DNA of 64,000 bases, from NCBI GenBank assembly GCA_001695595.3, contig MBPM02000056.1:1-64000 (forward strand), read 5' to 3'. Numbering within the stretch: the stretch's first letter is position 1; each line of letters starts with the position of its first letter. Under the pieces are notes generated by a model that saw nothing but the letters and a program-made list of their open reading frames with translations, was not told the DNA's origin and made no database searches. This DNA comes from Plasmopara viticola (lineage: Eukaryota > Oomycota > Peronosporomycetes > Peronosporales > Peronosporaceae). Both the position numbers and the translations under genes were made by a program. Of the stretch, positions 32,030 to 44,842 are shown piece after piece.

Positions 32030-35000
32030 ATGGAGGCGCTCGTGCTCAAGTCGCTCAGCAAGTTGCGCAAGGCGTGTACCCGCAGCCATCGCGAGTTACG
32101 TGATATGGTGGACGCAGCACAAGCCAAAGCGACGACCGCAAGTCAGAATGGTACCTTAGAAGTACCGTTTGAGCCCTTTCTTCTCGCGTGTCTTACCCGC
32201 CACGCAAAGCTTGTGGCTGTAGCTTTGGATTGCATCGAAAAATTCTTGGCTTTCGGGTTTGTCAAGGAATCCGGTGCCATCCCGGATGGGATCAAACGAC
32301 GCCTCGTACAAAAAGTTGCCGCGGCGTCCTCGACATCAGGTCGTCGGTCAGGTTTCGGCCTTGGTCTCGGCGCTGGGTCGGGCGGACCCGGGTCGGGTCC
32401 ACCCGGGTCCGTGCCGACCCCTACTTCTGGCTTATCAACCCCGTTTAGTCGAGACGCTAATGGTGACGATGACGGGAATGAAGACAATAATCGACTGATT
32501 GATTGTATTGTCGAAGTTGCGTGTGACTGCAACGATCATCCCGACGAAGGCGTTCAGATACAAGTATTGCGAGTTCTTTTAACAGCTGTGACGACGCCGA
32601 CGTGTGAAGTGCATGAACATGCGCTGTTACGAGCTGTGAGGGCGTGCTACCACGTGCATTTAGTAAGCAAGAGTACCACGAATAGGACTGTCGCCAAGGC
32701 TACGTTGCAGCAGATCATCAGTATTGTATTTCAACGAATGGAGACGTTTGATCGTCGTGTCGAAGAAGAGACGAGAGCTTCGTTACAGGCCTCGAATAGT
32801 CAAGAACACGAGCAACAAAGTCACGAGAGAGAAGAGGACCACGTTGAACAAGTACACGACGGTAGTGAAAGGGATAGTGACGAGGAGGTGCTCTTGAAAA
32901 TGTTGCGTGCGGAGTCTACTGCCGTGTGGTACCCTTCAGTGGCTATCCTGCTGCAATTGCCTTCACCAGCACGTCACAATAACGAAGTGAATAGTTCAAT
33001 GACGATGAAAAGAAGGACGGAAGCAACGCCATCGCAACCACAAAATGCTCCTGCGTTCCCGTCTGTACTCCACAAAGATGCGTTTTTGTTGTTTCGGTCA
33101 CTTTGTCGAATTTCGATGCGATCCGTAGCCGATGATGGCGCGAACGGATCCATGAATGGAATTGCAGGAAACGGCGCAAATCCAGAAGATCCGTTTGCGT
33201 TTCAAAGCAAAATTCTGTCGCTTGAATTAGTGAAGGAGATTGTTGAAAATGCAGGTCCGTCGTTTCGACGCGGCGAGCGCTTTGTGCACGCAATTCGACA
33301 ATATTTATGCCAATCGCTGCTGCAAAATTGCACGAGTAACTACACGCAAATTGTATCCATGTCGTTGCAAGTGTTTTTGGTGCTCTTGCGCAAATTCAAG
33401 CGCCACTTGAAGACTGAGTTGGACATTTTCATTACGAGCATCTTTCTTCGTTTATTGCAGTCTGAAAATGCCAGTTTTGAACACAAGCTGCTCGTGCTTG
33501 AGGCCCTTCACGCTATATGTGACGATCCACAGACGTTGGGCGAGATTTTCATCAATTACGATTGCGATTGGAACACGAACGACTTGTTTAAACAGATTAT
33601 CCATGCACTTGCCAAAGCTGCGAAGGGCAGTCGGTCGCAAGACGCTGCAGCACAGCAATATGCAGCCAGTTTGTCTAATAGTGCTCGGGTCAAAATGCTA
33701 CAGCAAGATGCTGCACTTGCCCTGAAAGGACTGGAATGTCTTACTGCGACGGCTGCGTCGTTAAAAAAAGCGGCAAATTTCGTCGAAGTTGAGCGACAGT
33801 CGTCGCAACACGAAGGAGAAGACTCCCGCACTAGTGAAATTGGCGGCGAAGAAGATACGGTCGCTCCTCCAAATTTGATTCCTGTGGTGTCGTCTACCAT
33901 GTCTGCCGTGGAGGCGTTTGAAAGCAAGAAGAAACGACAAGAAGAGCTGGCGACTGGGATTCTAAAGTTTAATGTAAAACCTAGTGCTGGGATTGCGTAC
34001 CTTGTTGCGCATGGTCATTTGGGGGAAGGATCGCCTCGGGATGTGGCGCAGTTTTTACATTCTCTAAACGGTAAATTGGACAAAACTATGGTCGGCGACT
34101 ACCTCGGTAATGGAGTCTACTATCAAGGGGGCTTTTGCGTCAAGGTTCTTCACGAATATGTCGACATGATGGACTTTACGGGCTTAGAAATCGACGTTGC
34201 CATCCGCCACTTTCTCGCCGGCTTTCGATTACCTGGTGAATCGCAAAAAATTGACCGAATGATGGAGAAATTTGCCGAGCGCTTTTTCAACGCGTGTCCG
34301 CCTGGATTGTTCCCGAGTGCCGACACGGCGTTTATTCTTGCCTTCTCTATTATTATGTTGCAGACGGATTTGCACAATCCAAGTATTGCCGAGGAAAAAA
34401 AGATGGACAAGGCGGGATTCTTGCGCAACAATCGCGGCATTAATGATGGCAAGGATTTGCCGGACGATTACATGGGGGCCATCTTTGATCGGATCAAAGC
34501 CACGCCAATTTCGCTGAAAGAAGACGATGACTTTCGTAGTCGACGAGGGGGCGCTAGTTCAAGTGCGTCAAGCTCGTTGTTTGGAGCCTCGAATGCAGCA
34601 ACCGATCGCATGCGACGTGATGCGTACATCAAAGAGCGTGAGTCTATGGTGCGTCAATCGGAAGCGCTGTTTAAACGTCGGGTTCCGGCGCCGACAAGAA
34701 CTCAGCCCCACTCGTCGTCAACTATTCGAAGTAATCGAATGAGTGGTACGCCTGGAGGATCGTCTGATGCTTCGATCTCCCAACGAAGTGAAGGGTTGTC
34801 ATCGTTACTGACACCGAATCCATTGTCATCAACGTTTCACGAAGTCTTGGGAGCAAATGAGCGCTCACACGTTCGTCCTATGTTCGCAACGCTGTGGGCG
34901 CCGCTCTTGGCAGCGTGTTCGGTGACGTTTGAGAGCTCCGAGTCAGCCGAAGCGATTCAACTTTGCTTGGACTCGTTCCGTCATGCAGTCCATTTGTCTG

Positions 35001-38000
35001 CTAGACTAAGTATGCCAGCGGAGAGGGATGCGTTTGTGACAGTTTTGGCCAAATTTACAGCGCTACACACCGTCAACTCGCGATTGATGAGGTCGAAGAA
35101 CATGGAAGCGATCAAAGCTCTGATTTCGATCAGTGTGAAGGAAGGAAATTACCTCGGAGACTCGTGGCATGACGTTCTACAGGCAATTTCTCAGCTGGCC
35201 CGTATTCAGACGCACGCGCAGGGTTTGCACGAGCGTTCCGTTGCAGGATCTGTTTCTGGTGAGTCCTCATACTTTAACCGACAGCCTTCACCAGGTATGA
35301 CGGGTCATTTGGGTTCTCGCAATAGCAGCGCGAACTCGACCTCGTCGTTCAGTATGCTTGGCTCGGCGTCTGGCAGTAAGCGTGGAAATACGCTGTCGTC
35401 CCCGTCTCCGTCGCATCGTGAGTTAAGTGGTCGTAGCAGTGGCTCGGAACTGGATGAAGCGCATGGTGCAGCCATCGAAGACGAAAATGCTGCTCGTGTC
35501 TTGAGTGAGATTGACCAATTAGCAAGTGACCGTGTCTTTTCGAGTTCCGTGTCGCTAAGCGATCAGGCGCTGCAAGATTTTGTCGTCCAGCTCACGGTTG
35601 TCTCACTCTCTGAGTGCTCTGGTGTTGGCCCTTCGGGCGCAGCCGGTGGCTCGCCTCCTCGTGTCTTTAGCTTGCAAAAGCTTGTGGAAGTTGCAGATAT
35701 GAACATGCGAATACGATCTCGAATGGTCTGGGCTGCGACGTGGCAAACGTTGTCGCGACACTTTACGACAATCGGATGTCACGAAGACTTGACTGTGGGC
35801 ATGTATGCAATCGACTCGCTTCGTCAGCTGAGCATGAAGTTTCTAGAGCGCGCCGAGCTGCGCGATTTTAATTTCCAGCGCTTGTTCTTGGCGCCATTCG
35901 AAGTGATCATGGCCAATGCCACGTCCCTCGAGACGCGCGAGCTCGTGTTGCGATGTGTGGAGAATCTCATCCTGGCGCGCGTTGGCAACATTCGATCCGG
36001 CTGGAAGACAATCTGGGGGGTTTTACGGGTTGCTGCGGAAACGTATGCACCTGGAAGCGAAGACCGCGTCGTGTTGCTTGGTTTCCAAGTTGCCCAAGGC
36101 GTGCTGGAGCGGCACTTTGACTGCATCGTCGACGTTTTTGTAGATGCCGTGGAATGTCTGCTGGCATTCGCCATGTGTGGCTGTGAAGAGTTGGAGCGTC
36201 ACTTGGAGGAGCGTCTCACGCTCACAAAGCTGGGGGTCGATAGTGTCAAACTAGTACGCAACGTGTGTGTTGAAAAGCTGGCGTCTGGTGAGGTCATTGA
36301 GCCCCTTAATGCGCGGGAAACGGCTGGCTCTCAATCAGTCACAGCCCCCGTGACAGCCGCAGCGGTAGCCACTGCAGCCAAACAAGCGGCTCGCGTCGGG
36401 TTTAAAAAAGTTAAGGTAGTACCGGAGGATCCCGCAGTAGAAGAAACTGGCAGTGACGGTGTCCAGTCACCTTCAAAACGAGCTTCGGTGCGATATCAAA
36501 AACAAGAATCCATGCGTTCGTTAAAGGAAGAAGTAGCAGAGCTGTCTCCATGTAAAGAGGTGAGGTCTGCTTTCTCCTTCATCTCTCCACGCCGGAGAGC
36601 AGATTCTATTGAGGTACAGGAGGAAGAGGTGGAGTCGGAAGGAGCGATTTACAACGACTCGGCTACGCATACGCGCATGTGGTGGCCCGTTCTCACGGCT
36701 TTATCGACATTGGCTGCCGATCGCCGCCTCGATGTGCGACTCGCAGCTCTGGACGCACTGTTTGATGCGTTGGAATCCCACGGCCACAAGTTTTCCTCGG
36801 GTCTTTGGGGTCTCATCTTTAAGGGCGTGCTGATTCCACTGCTGGACGAGCTTCGTCATTTGGAAGTAGTAGTGGACAAGGGGGCGCTTCGACAGCCGAA
36901 ACTACCGTTGCCCCTTGCCGCTGAAACTTCTCGCATGCCTCGTTATACGGCTGGAAAGACGACAGCAGCACTGTGTCTGGAGCGGCTGCTCGAGTGCTTT
37001 GGGCTCTTTTACGACATCGTGGGCTTTCTTCCCGAAGTGCTTTTTCTTTTGGGCAAGTGTATGGATGCTGGGGACGTCGAAGAGCAGCTTGCAACCGCCT
37101 CAGCACGTGCACTCGAAGTCGTGCTCTTGACACATGGACACAAGTTTCCCGAGGACGTTTGGGGCTTGATCGCTGATGAGCTGCGCAATGTCATGAAACG
37201 TGCCGAGCCCACATGGGTTTTCTTCGCGTTGCCACCTGAAGACAACGAAAGTATGTCAGATCTTAAATCACGGACGGAAGTCAATCCTGAAAGCCCAGTC
37301 AAGCTGCCCCTGCCAGCCTCAATGGCTGTCTCTGTGGCCAGTCCCACATCACCCCGTCAACCTTCGTTCTTGAGCTTGTATCCAGGTGTTGTCACGACAC
37401 TGGGGTTTACATTTGCAGCCACGTTTCCACCCAAGGTGATTAGCGTGGAAGAAGTCGAAGCGCAGCGAGTACCGTCCCACACACATTTGTCAGTGCTCTT
37501 GGCACTGCAGCGAGTGGCTGGCAACGTCCTCGCGAGCCGTCGAAAGGAAAATTTATCACTGAGCGCTGGCCACGCACGCTCGCTGTTGTCGTGTCTACGT
37601 GAGAGTTTTCTCTTTGCGCGCAGAGTGAATGACGCAATGCCATTGCGTCGATATCTGCAGCGTGTTGGCTGGCGGTATGGAATGACAGTGCCATCTTCGA
37701 GTGAACTACCGAGTTTATTACCGCAGGAAGTGCTCGGGAAGCAGCAGTATCTCCATGTGCTCCTTACGGCTCTTGTGCGAAATGTTGAAAGTGCCCAAGT
37801 CGTGCCGATTGGGGAACAAGAGGAAGCTCGCAAGTACATGATACGCTTGGTACAAGAAACGTTCAAGGAATATCTGGCGTGGACAGGGGTAGCTTTGGCG
37901 TATCTTGACGAGGCGAATGTGCCTATGGACGCAAAACAGCGCGTTGAAAGCTTTACACCGTTATTGGTGTCCACGTTAAACGAGATTGCGGACTTTGACA

Positions 38001-38216
38001 GTGCTGAGGTACGGATCGCGTCATTGCTTTTTAAAGTTGCAGAGATTCGGAAAGATTGACTCACTTTAATCGTGTTGTGTTTTACAGTTGCAACGCCATA
38101 TGTCGTGGCTGTATCCGCTGCTGACAAAATTGGTCATGGTGTCGAATGCCGAGGTGCGGATAGCACTTTCTAGTGTGTTTAGTAAAGCTGTACGACAACT
38201 GCTACCTCCAATTTAG
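32030..38216 (+). CDS. BIG/Sec7p-type ARF guanine-nucleotide exchange factor, two exons
   Basis: Activates ARF GTPases at the trans-Golgi by GDP/GTP exchange. CDS join 32030-38008 and 38088-38216, about 2035 residues. The N-terminal DCB/HUS region (1-600) has a Gly/Pro low-complexity insert at 103-137 and an acidic stretch. The Sec7 domain is at about 640-835, with the catalytic 'glutamate finger' E737 in FRLPGESQKI, then MLQTDLHNP and FLRNNRGINDGKDLP. C-terminal HDS HEAT-like repeats follow. The order and length fit BIG1/2 and Sec7p rather than small GEFs. The frame reads past the donor to a TGA at 38059, but the conserved family C-terminus (MSWLYPLLTKLV...EVRIALSSVF) is only reached through the 79-bp intron. 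The ATG at 32030 is the first in frame. Confidence 0.9.
38009..38087 (+). other. Intron near the 3' end of the ARF-GEF gene
   Basis: 79 bp, GTACGG...TGTTTTACAG, phase 0, with TTGACTCAC as a possible branch site. Splicing gives ...NEIADFDSAE/LQRHMSWLYPLL..., which matches the spacing of BIG-family C-termini as I know them. A second in-frame donor (GTTGCA at 38036, 52-bp intron) is possible but has a poorer donor and adds nine residues. Confidence 0.75.
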
Positions 38217-40403
38217 TAGGACGAGAATATTCTAATTAAAACGAACATTATACTGCCAAGAAAGTATTTAATGCTTCATTGTAAGGGGCTTGCGTTGCCT
38301 GTGCTGTATGTTAATCTTGCTCGGCTGCCTTTATAGGTGAAATGCCGTATTGTGTGACAGAAAATAGTGCTATATTAATAATGTAGTATAGTAGAGCCTG
38401 ATTAATAATCGTAGGAAATTTAGCCCACGTAGGCTCACTGCACATTTAAGACTTTACGAATTATATTGAGTCTTGGGTTATGGCAATTTTATGGATAGAG
38501 ATCTAAAGTCACCCCTATTTAATAGCACACAGCTAAATCAGCCTTAATAAAATATCTTCAAGCCGCGCGTGCGAGAACACCATCACAATGGTGTAAAAGT
38601 TATCATTTGATTTCGCACTTCAATGTGGTCAGCCAGTCTACCTGATTACTACTGTGAGTGAATAAAAAATGGTCTTATCGTACGGGCACGTGGAGGGTTT
38701 GTGCACTTGGGGCCAGCTTATACAGCGTTCGCAAAAAACTGCCTTGATTTACGATTTACGCAATTTAATCGAATCAACAGCGAATACAATAAGTACTTGC
38801 CTACTGCGCTTTGGGTGTCGATCGCAGAAATTGAAGCCTAAAGTGGGGGCTGTTATCGTTACAAAAATAGCCAAATTATAATGCTGAAAAAAACTTGACC
38901 ATGACAGAGTCAGAATAGTGAGGAAGAATTACACGGGATAGATAAATATAGTCTTAGTCTTGAGCCTACAGAACGAGTTCGTGTGTTGCCTGACTTTGAC
39001 ATATAAGCATCGTATACTAAACATAAACATCAGACACCGTCAAATAATGCGGCTTGAAAATGTGTCACACAAATAATAAGCCAACAAGTGCCAACAACAC
39101 CAATACCTATTGATCTGTGCCAGCGAAATGCACAAGTTGCAATCAAGCTTTTTTTACTCAATTCAATATTCCATCATGAGTTAGTTGATTGCAAAGATGA
39201 ACCCTGTTAAGTGCAGCCTGCAATGCTAGTCTTAAAGGTACATGTGATACGTCATCTACTCATCCAAGGCTGAATATTGGACATATAGTAAGCTTTTAAA
39301 CTTATATCCAGAGTCCTACAATCATGCTTACAAGGATTTAGACAGACTCAATGTATTGAGGCTCGAATTTTTATAATTTTTCATTTGGACCGACATTTAC
39401 TGTCAAGAAGAGAGAAAAGCCAATGTATGGGTAAGGAAAGACCCAAGCATTCATTAATCGCCCGCGACGTGGGTGGCCTTGTCCGTTAATGTAGCTAAAT
39501 GGTCTTGAGACCGAAAGAATGCATTATCTATGGGCTGAACAAATCCTAAAACAGGAGGTTTACCAGTCTCGATCGACTGTCATTGTCAGCAACGCTCTGC
39601 CTGATACTTACAGCTTATACACGGCTCATCGGTGGTGTTTAAGTAGAGGTAAGATCTCGGATCTAATAGCACCGGTCTGCTATTCAAGGCGCCGTCGGAT
39701 GCTCCTACCTGTTATTACTGTCGACCAATAAGATCACAAGGTTTAACGGCTATTATTGGACAGGTCGCCGTCCTCTTTTGCCTTGTCTGAGTGATCATTA
39801 AGCCTATTCATCGATATCGTTTTACTAGGTCAGCCGATACAATTTCCAGCGCAGTCATTTATGGACGGCGTCGCTCCTATTAAATATAATATTACTTGCG
39901 TTAACGTTTAGCCTTAAAACCTCATAGTGACCACTTGATTCAAATTAAGCGGTAACGATCATTAACAACATGGCTATCTTTCATGAGCATCCGTGGTGTT
40001 TCAAGTAGTACAGAGAAAAGTACTAATAGTTGCTGCGAAAAGGAGGCAGCAACAAAGTTTTAGGGGCTCACGGTTGCTTACGTGGCGTCTGCGTTCGTCT
40101 GGTCGGTTTTAAAAATCTTGACATCATGTTTAATGAGTGCAGCTAGTAAACGTAAATCTATTCATTATACAAGTAGATGTTATAATGCTTATAGTAACGT
40201 AGAAATGCAAGCCAATATTTAGTGAAAGTCCAAGCTACTTAATGCAGCAGGCGTAACTGCGAAAAAGTACAAAGGATTGTCTCGGACGAGGACAGGCACT
40301 CAAATCTATCAGTTTTAAAAAAAATGATTTATATCCTTTACGGAGACTTAGGATCCTATTCAAAGGCAAGAGACGATTTTTATCGAAATTGTATCTTTTC
40401 CGG
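38217..40403. other. Gene-free AT-rich region
   Basis: About 2.2 kb without a frame of convincing composition, RNA gene or recognisable transposon domain. Short frames at 38669 and 39519 look random. Confidence 0.6.
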
Positions 40404-40420
40404 TCTCACTTTGCAACTTT
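40404..40420 (+). promoter_or_regulatory. Inr/FPR-like core promoter of the esterase gene
   Basis: TCTCACTTTGCAACTTTC: the initiator TCACTTT followed by CAACTTT, close to the oomycete Inr-FPR consensus, 40 bases above the ATG. Confidence 0.6.
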
Positions 40421-40459
40421 CTTCGCCTGGTTCACATTCCAACAAGATCTTCCAAAGCG

Positions 40460-41710
40460 ATGGTGTTTCGTTCTGTGAATGCTGCCACCTTCCTGCTCGC
40501 CGCAACGGCAACGCTTATCTCTGTGCCTCAATCCTTAGCAGGATCAAGCTGCAAGCTCAGCGACTCGGAATCCTGCTCCGTTGACTCGCTTGAACCTTCC
40601 AATATTGACGGTAGTGTGATCATCTATCCCGGTGGCAACACACGCTGTGCTTTCGATGACTATGCGGATTCAAAGACAATGTTTTCATCGAACTCGACGT
40701 TTTTCTTTCAAGTCTTTCCAAATGCAGACTCGGAAAAGTCGAAGCTAATGCTTTTTTTTCAAGGAGGGGGTGCTTGTGTCGATGAAAATACGTGTGCATT
40801 TGGCTCGCAGTGTTCACTAGCTGACGAAGCTACCTTTAGGACTGCTGCGACTGCGAGCAGTGCAGGGATACTAGACCGCTCACTTCCAGACAATATGTTT
40901 AAAGACTGGAACATTGTCTTTATCCCGTACTGCACGGGTGACCTTCACCTCGGCAATCGTATTGCAATGCCGTACGAGAGCGGTAACGAAGCACTTTTGG
41001 GTAACACGCAGTGTCTAGGGCTTAACTACCCAATGCACATGAATGGGTACAACAACACAATGGCAGTCCTAGAATGGGCACACGAAAACTTTCCGGAAGT
41101 GGAACACGTCATCGTCGGTGGTGAAAGCTCCGGATCGCTTGGTGCCCAGGCCTACAGCGCCAAAATTGCTGAAATGTGGGAAATTGACCATGAAGAAACC
41201 AGTTTCTCCGTGCTCGCGGATAGTTACGTCGGTGTCCTTCCAAATGACAAGCCTGCAGCAAAGCTCTTGAACACGTATGGCGCGTGCTCTAACAACTTTG
41301 ATCTCTCGGAAGACATTATGGAGGCGTGCGAAGCTGGCACGGCCACTACCGTTGAGCTGGTTTCAGCGCTATTAAAGGCACAACCCGAGAGCCATTGGCT
41401 CTTTATCAACAGCAAAGGAGACATGATCCAGCGCTACTTTTACGCGCTTGTGAAGGATGGTATCCGGGATTTTTCATTTCCGAATTTGATCTCCGAGGAA
41501 GTTTTCTTCTCGAACATGAGTACGATTTTGAATTCGTACCGCGATGTGAGCTCTCAGATATCGACGTTTTATGTAGAGGACACGGTACACGTTTATTTGT
41601 ACGACTCAAACTTTACGAGCCTTAAAAGCGATGAAGGATTGACGCTGGGAGATGTGATCAACGAGTGGCTGGCTACGAGCTCGGATCTCGATTCACACTT
41701 TGCAGTCTAA
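40460..41710 (+). CDS. Secreted pectin acetylesterase / Notum-like carbohydrate esterase
   Basis: 416 residues. Signal peptide 1-28 (FLLAATATLISVPQSLA). The fold belongs to the PAE/Notum alpha/beta-hydrolase group: FFQGGGAC (99-106, oxyanion-hole Gly-rich turn), VFIPYCTGDLHLGN (153-166), the nucleophile elbow G-E-S-S-G (221-225, Ser223), Asp254 in LADSYVG and His377 in EDTVHVYLY as the likely triad. Several N-glycosylation sequons (NST, NNT, NMS, NFT) and paired cysteines fit an extracellular enzyme. In plant pathogens these enzymes are thought to remove acetyl groups from pectin or other cell-wall polymers; the exact substrate is not visible. Promoter is a good Inr/FPR; no intron. Isolated between two gene-free stretches. 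Confidence 0.82.
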   Translation: MVFRSVNAATFLLAATATLISVPQSLAGSSCKLSDSESCSVDSLEPSNIDGSVIIYPGGNTRCAFDDYADSKTMFSSNSTFFFQVFPNADSEKSKLMLFFQGGGACVDENTCAFGSQCSLADEATFRTAATASSAGILDRSLPDNMFKDWNIVFIPYCTGDLHLGNRIAMPYESGNEALLGNTQCLGLNYPMHMNGYNNTMAVLEWAHENFPEVEHVIVGGESSGSLGAQAYSAKIAEMWEIDHEETSFSVLADSYVGVLPNDKPAAKLLNTYGACSNNFDLSEDIMEACEAGTATTVELVSALLKAQPESHWLFINSKGDMIQRYFYALVKDGIRDFSFPNLISEEVFFSNMSTILNSYRDVSSQISTFYVEDTVHVYLYDSNFTSLKSDEGLTLGDVINEWLATSSDLDSHFAV

Positions 41711-43086
41711 TTTCCTTCATCACCTACGCTTCCAGCTATAAGGTAGGTATTTCTTAGCTAATTAAGTAGCGATTGCATAAATTTAATTGTAGATATGATT
41801 CACCAGAAATAAACGAAAAAAAATCTTGAATAATAAATAAACCTCAACTTTGTACGAAACGATTGTTCGTTTTGGCTTTGCGGTCGTTGAAAAATTGCCT
41901 TTTTGTCTTACAATTCAATTAGCTCGTTAACCAGACAGTCCAATGTCTCTTCAGTGAGCAATCGATGCGACGTCTGAATACGCGTAAACATCTAAAGTAT
42001 TCGTCCACAGTATCGTGTTCACTTTCTACCATAAAGCTACATATTCTGTTCACAATGAACACTCTTCCTGCTAAAATTGGCTGCAACATCGCATGCAGTG
42101 CATTACTTTCCTCTCTACCCCTGCTTGGCCCGTTGTGACTTAATTAAAGCACTTTTCGCTGGGACGGCGATTGATTATTAAGTTCTAGGGAAACCACGAT
42201 TAGCGGTAGTTTCAAGCTTTTTTGCTGACTTCTCACTCGTAAGAAATAATGATGCGGCAACTGCCAACCTTTATTTATGATCCTTACATTTGAGAAGCCC
42301 CTTTTCGGTATAATTAGGCTGTTTATGCACAATGCTCTCACGAAAAAAACATATCGAACATTAGATTCACAAGGATTGATTAAGGCTAATAAGAAGTAAT
42401 TAGTAGGTTGCTTACGATTATCAAGAAGAAAAAGAGATTTTCTGGTGGGACACGCACCATACGAGATGCAGATAAAGGGTTTTAGATGCCGGCAGAATAC
42501 TGTAAATTTCACCGAAACATGTCAAATTCGTGGACAAACTGTGATACTTGATCGAAAGATTCTAGGCTAGCACATGACGACTATCTATACCGTTAAAAAC
42601 AAAATAATTCATAAGCCAAAGCCTAATGCGGTAGGTCAAAATTATTACACATTAGTACGCCATACCTTGTTGGTGAATTTTTACGCCGGCAAATTATGCA
42701 CCGTGTGTAATACGTGGCAATGTACGGCCTAGAAGCGCTACTGCTTTCGCTTGTCCAAACTGTCACCTGATTGATCTGTTTTTGATACGGCTTGTTGACA
42801 AAGAAGCGGAAGGTTTGGATAAAAATAATGACACTCGCGATGTATTTCCCGCTGTAATATGAAAGGTGTATAACCTGTACCAGTATATTACCCTTTTAAA
42901 ATAATGAGTATACGAGTGTGACAGATGAAAAAGATGACTGTGCATTGCTGTCACCTCCACAAGTAAAACCCTGTACCGTAGTATTTAATTACCTATTGTC
43001 GATTTGTTGGCTGCGCATCTTTCATTCATCAAAGTAGCCAACAACCCTCACCTAAGCGATTTAATTCGCACTCCTCAACAAGTCTC
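41711..43086. other. Gene-free region
   Basis: 1.4 kb, AT-rich. A probable 3' untranslated region with AATAAA-like words (about 41806-41840) follows the esterase. TTCATTCATCAAAG near 43020-43035 may be the start region of the next gene. No other feature seen. Confidence 0.55.
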
Positions 43087-43767
43087 ATGACCAGTGGGCA
43101 GGCTTCAAGAAACACCCGTCGGCGCACCCACACGGGCGTCACTGCGTTCACGCCGATTGAGGCTGTCTCTACCGCCAAGAATCGGCGTTACAGCCTGGAT
43201 CAGACCGATATAGCATCCGCTATTTACTGCGACGGCTACGCGCGCATCAAGAGTCGTAATGCCCTGACGTGGAATACTCGTTTTCTTGTGCTCAACAACA
43301 CAGAACTGCTAGTGTACGCGAATAAACAGGATGCTGGCCACCGCCGCAACGCGTTGGAGAGGCTAGAATTGGTCAGTGGTCGGGTGACGCCCAAGTACGA
43401 GCTCGGTGTCGACTTTACTATCACGGACGGTCGGAAACTACTTGCGCGCATGTTTAGCCGCACCGACCTGACGCAATGGGTCTCGGCTTTCTATCAGATT
43501 GCAATGCTTAGCGATGTGCGTCGTGTCAAGAGTGCCTCTCTGGGCGATGATATTGCCGTCGAGAAGCGTCAAGTCTCGTTCTTTGACAGTGTCCTGGTGC
43601 GCACTATCCCAACGATTCCGGACGATCAAGTACCCGAGCTTTTTTATAGCAAGAAGGACGTCGAGAAGTTTACAGAGCAGGCCTCGAGTTTATTACGTCG
43701 GACGGAAACTGCTGTATCGTTTGTGCTTCGTAAGCCCACCCTTCCGCGGCGCAGACGGGTCGTGTAG
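43087..43767 (+). CDS. PH-domain protein
   Basis: 226 residues. A pleckstrin-homology domain covers about 45-145: CDGYARIKSRNALTWNTRFL (strands 1-2, with the basic loop), VLNNTELLVYANKQDA, VDFTITDGRKLLARMFS, and the closing helix with invariant Trp DLTQWVSAFYQIAML. PH domains bind phosphoinositides or proteins and bring their carrier to membranes. The N-terminus is basic and the C-terminus has a short acidic/Lys-rich part and ends RKPTLPRRRRVV, a basic tail that may also touch membranes. No enzyme domain. Many short PH proteins occur in oomycetes; the partner and role are unknown. Confidence 0.8.
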   Translation: MTSGQASRNTRRRTHTGVTAFTPIEAVSTAKNRRYSLDQTDIASAIYCDGYARIKSRNALTWNTRFLVLNNTELLVYANKQDAGHRRNALERLELVSGRVTPKYELGVDFTITDGRKLLARMFSRTDLTQWVSAFYQIAMLSDVRRVKSASLGDDIAVEKRQVSFFDSVLVRTIPTIPDDQVPELFYSKKDVEKFTEQASSLLRRTETAVSFVLRKPTLPRRRRVV

Positions 43768-44161
43768 CCACTAACGTTGACGCTAGGCATATTTATTTAT
43801 AGCCGCGCTTCGTAAATTTGGATAACAGCTGTGCATCGGGCCTCCATTGGGAAGCATGGTAGTCTGTGGGCATTTTTGTACCACTTGTAATTTGTAATGC
43901 AGCAGTTAGACGTATTCTGGAATGTTCTGTGCTTTTGTCGAATCTAGAAAAAAAGTAATGTTCCGACACACGAGCGCTTTTATTTCTGTGCAGCCTTTCG
44001 TCACTCTTTCAAGATTGTGCCAAGCTCTACAGCAGTGTCGTAGTACACTGTGCACGTTAAGTCACATTTGTTGCGACTCGACTGGCACATATATTTAATG
44101 TGTGCTAATCATCTTCTGAAAGTATAACTCCAACCTGCCCCGCAATATCCTTTGCTGATTT
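43768..44161. other. Gene-free region
   Basis: No coding frame; probably the 3' untranslated region of the PH gene followed by spacer. Confidence 0.5.
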
Positions 44162-44842
44162 TTAAGCGAGCACACCACAAGTCGTGTTTGCCTCCGTTTC
44201 ATCACGCTCGGTTATCTCGCTGGGACTTCTGGTGTAGTTTGTAACGATGCTGAATACTTTCTCCAGTCCTTTCATGTCCACTGGAGCTTTAAATACGAAC
44301 GACGAGAATTGAGCCATGCGCGCTTCGAAATAGTCTTTCTTTGACAATGCCTACACGTTTTATGCCGCATCAAATCACGACAAATCCGTACTTATGAACT
44401 AACTTTCTTCAACAGATTCTACTACTTAAATCTGGACATCTTTGCTGAACAGCTAACTCACGCCTACTTGTGTTGGTGCGATGAATCGCAGCCGATTTAC
44501 TTCTTTTCCAGTCTCAGTAGCACCAAACATTTAACTCATACGAAGTGAAAAGGCATGCACCACGTCTATGTCGTCATCAGAGATGACCTTCGATTGTTTT
44601 TCATACGACATTTTTCCACGTCATCGAACGACACGTAATAATATCCTGTGATTGTTCGCCATGAATGCGCATGTTGCGATCAAATACTTCATATAGATGT
44701 GTCCCTCCTTTCGAGCGAATCGAATAAAATTGGGTTTCCCGATCGTCCTTCTGTCATATTCGCTTCCACTTTCTGCTCCTTTATCGGCACTTGAACGATA
44801 AGTGTCACTTTCTATCAACACCAGCATATGAGTCCAGCGCAT
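44162..44842 (-). pseudogene. Unidentified minus-strand gene relic
   Basis: Two short minus-strand frames have protein-like composition: 44347-44162 (DYFEARMAQFSSFVFKAPVD...) with a stop at the end, and 44842-44621 (RFARKEGHIYMKYLIATCAF). Upstream at about 44950-44870 another frame reads FAYEDKLKEIAAFVLKVFG. They could be exons of one decayed gene or chance frames. I recognise no domain, and stops lie between them. Confidence 0.2.

Noticed and set aside
32143..32532. Antisense and shifted frames in the ARF-GEF Gly/Pro-rich region
   Set aside because: They mirror GC-rich codons of the real gene and have no independent support.
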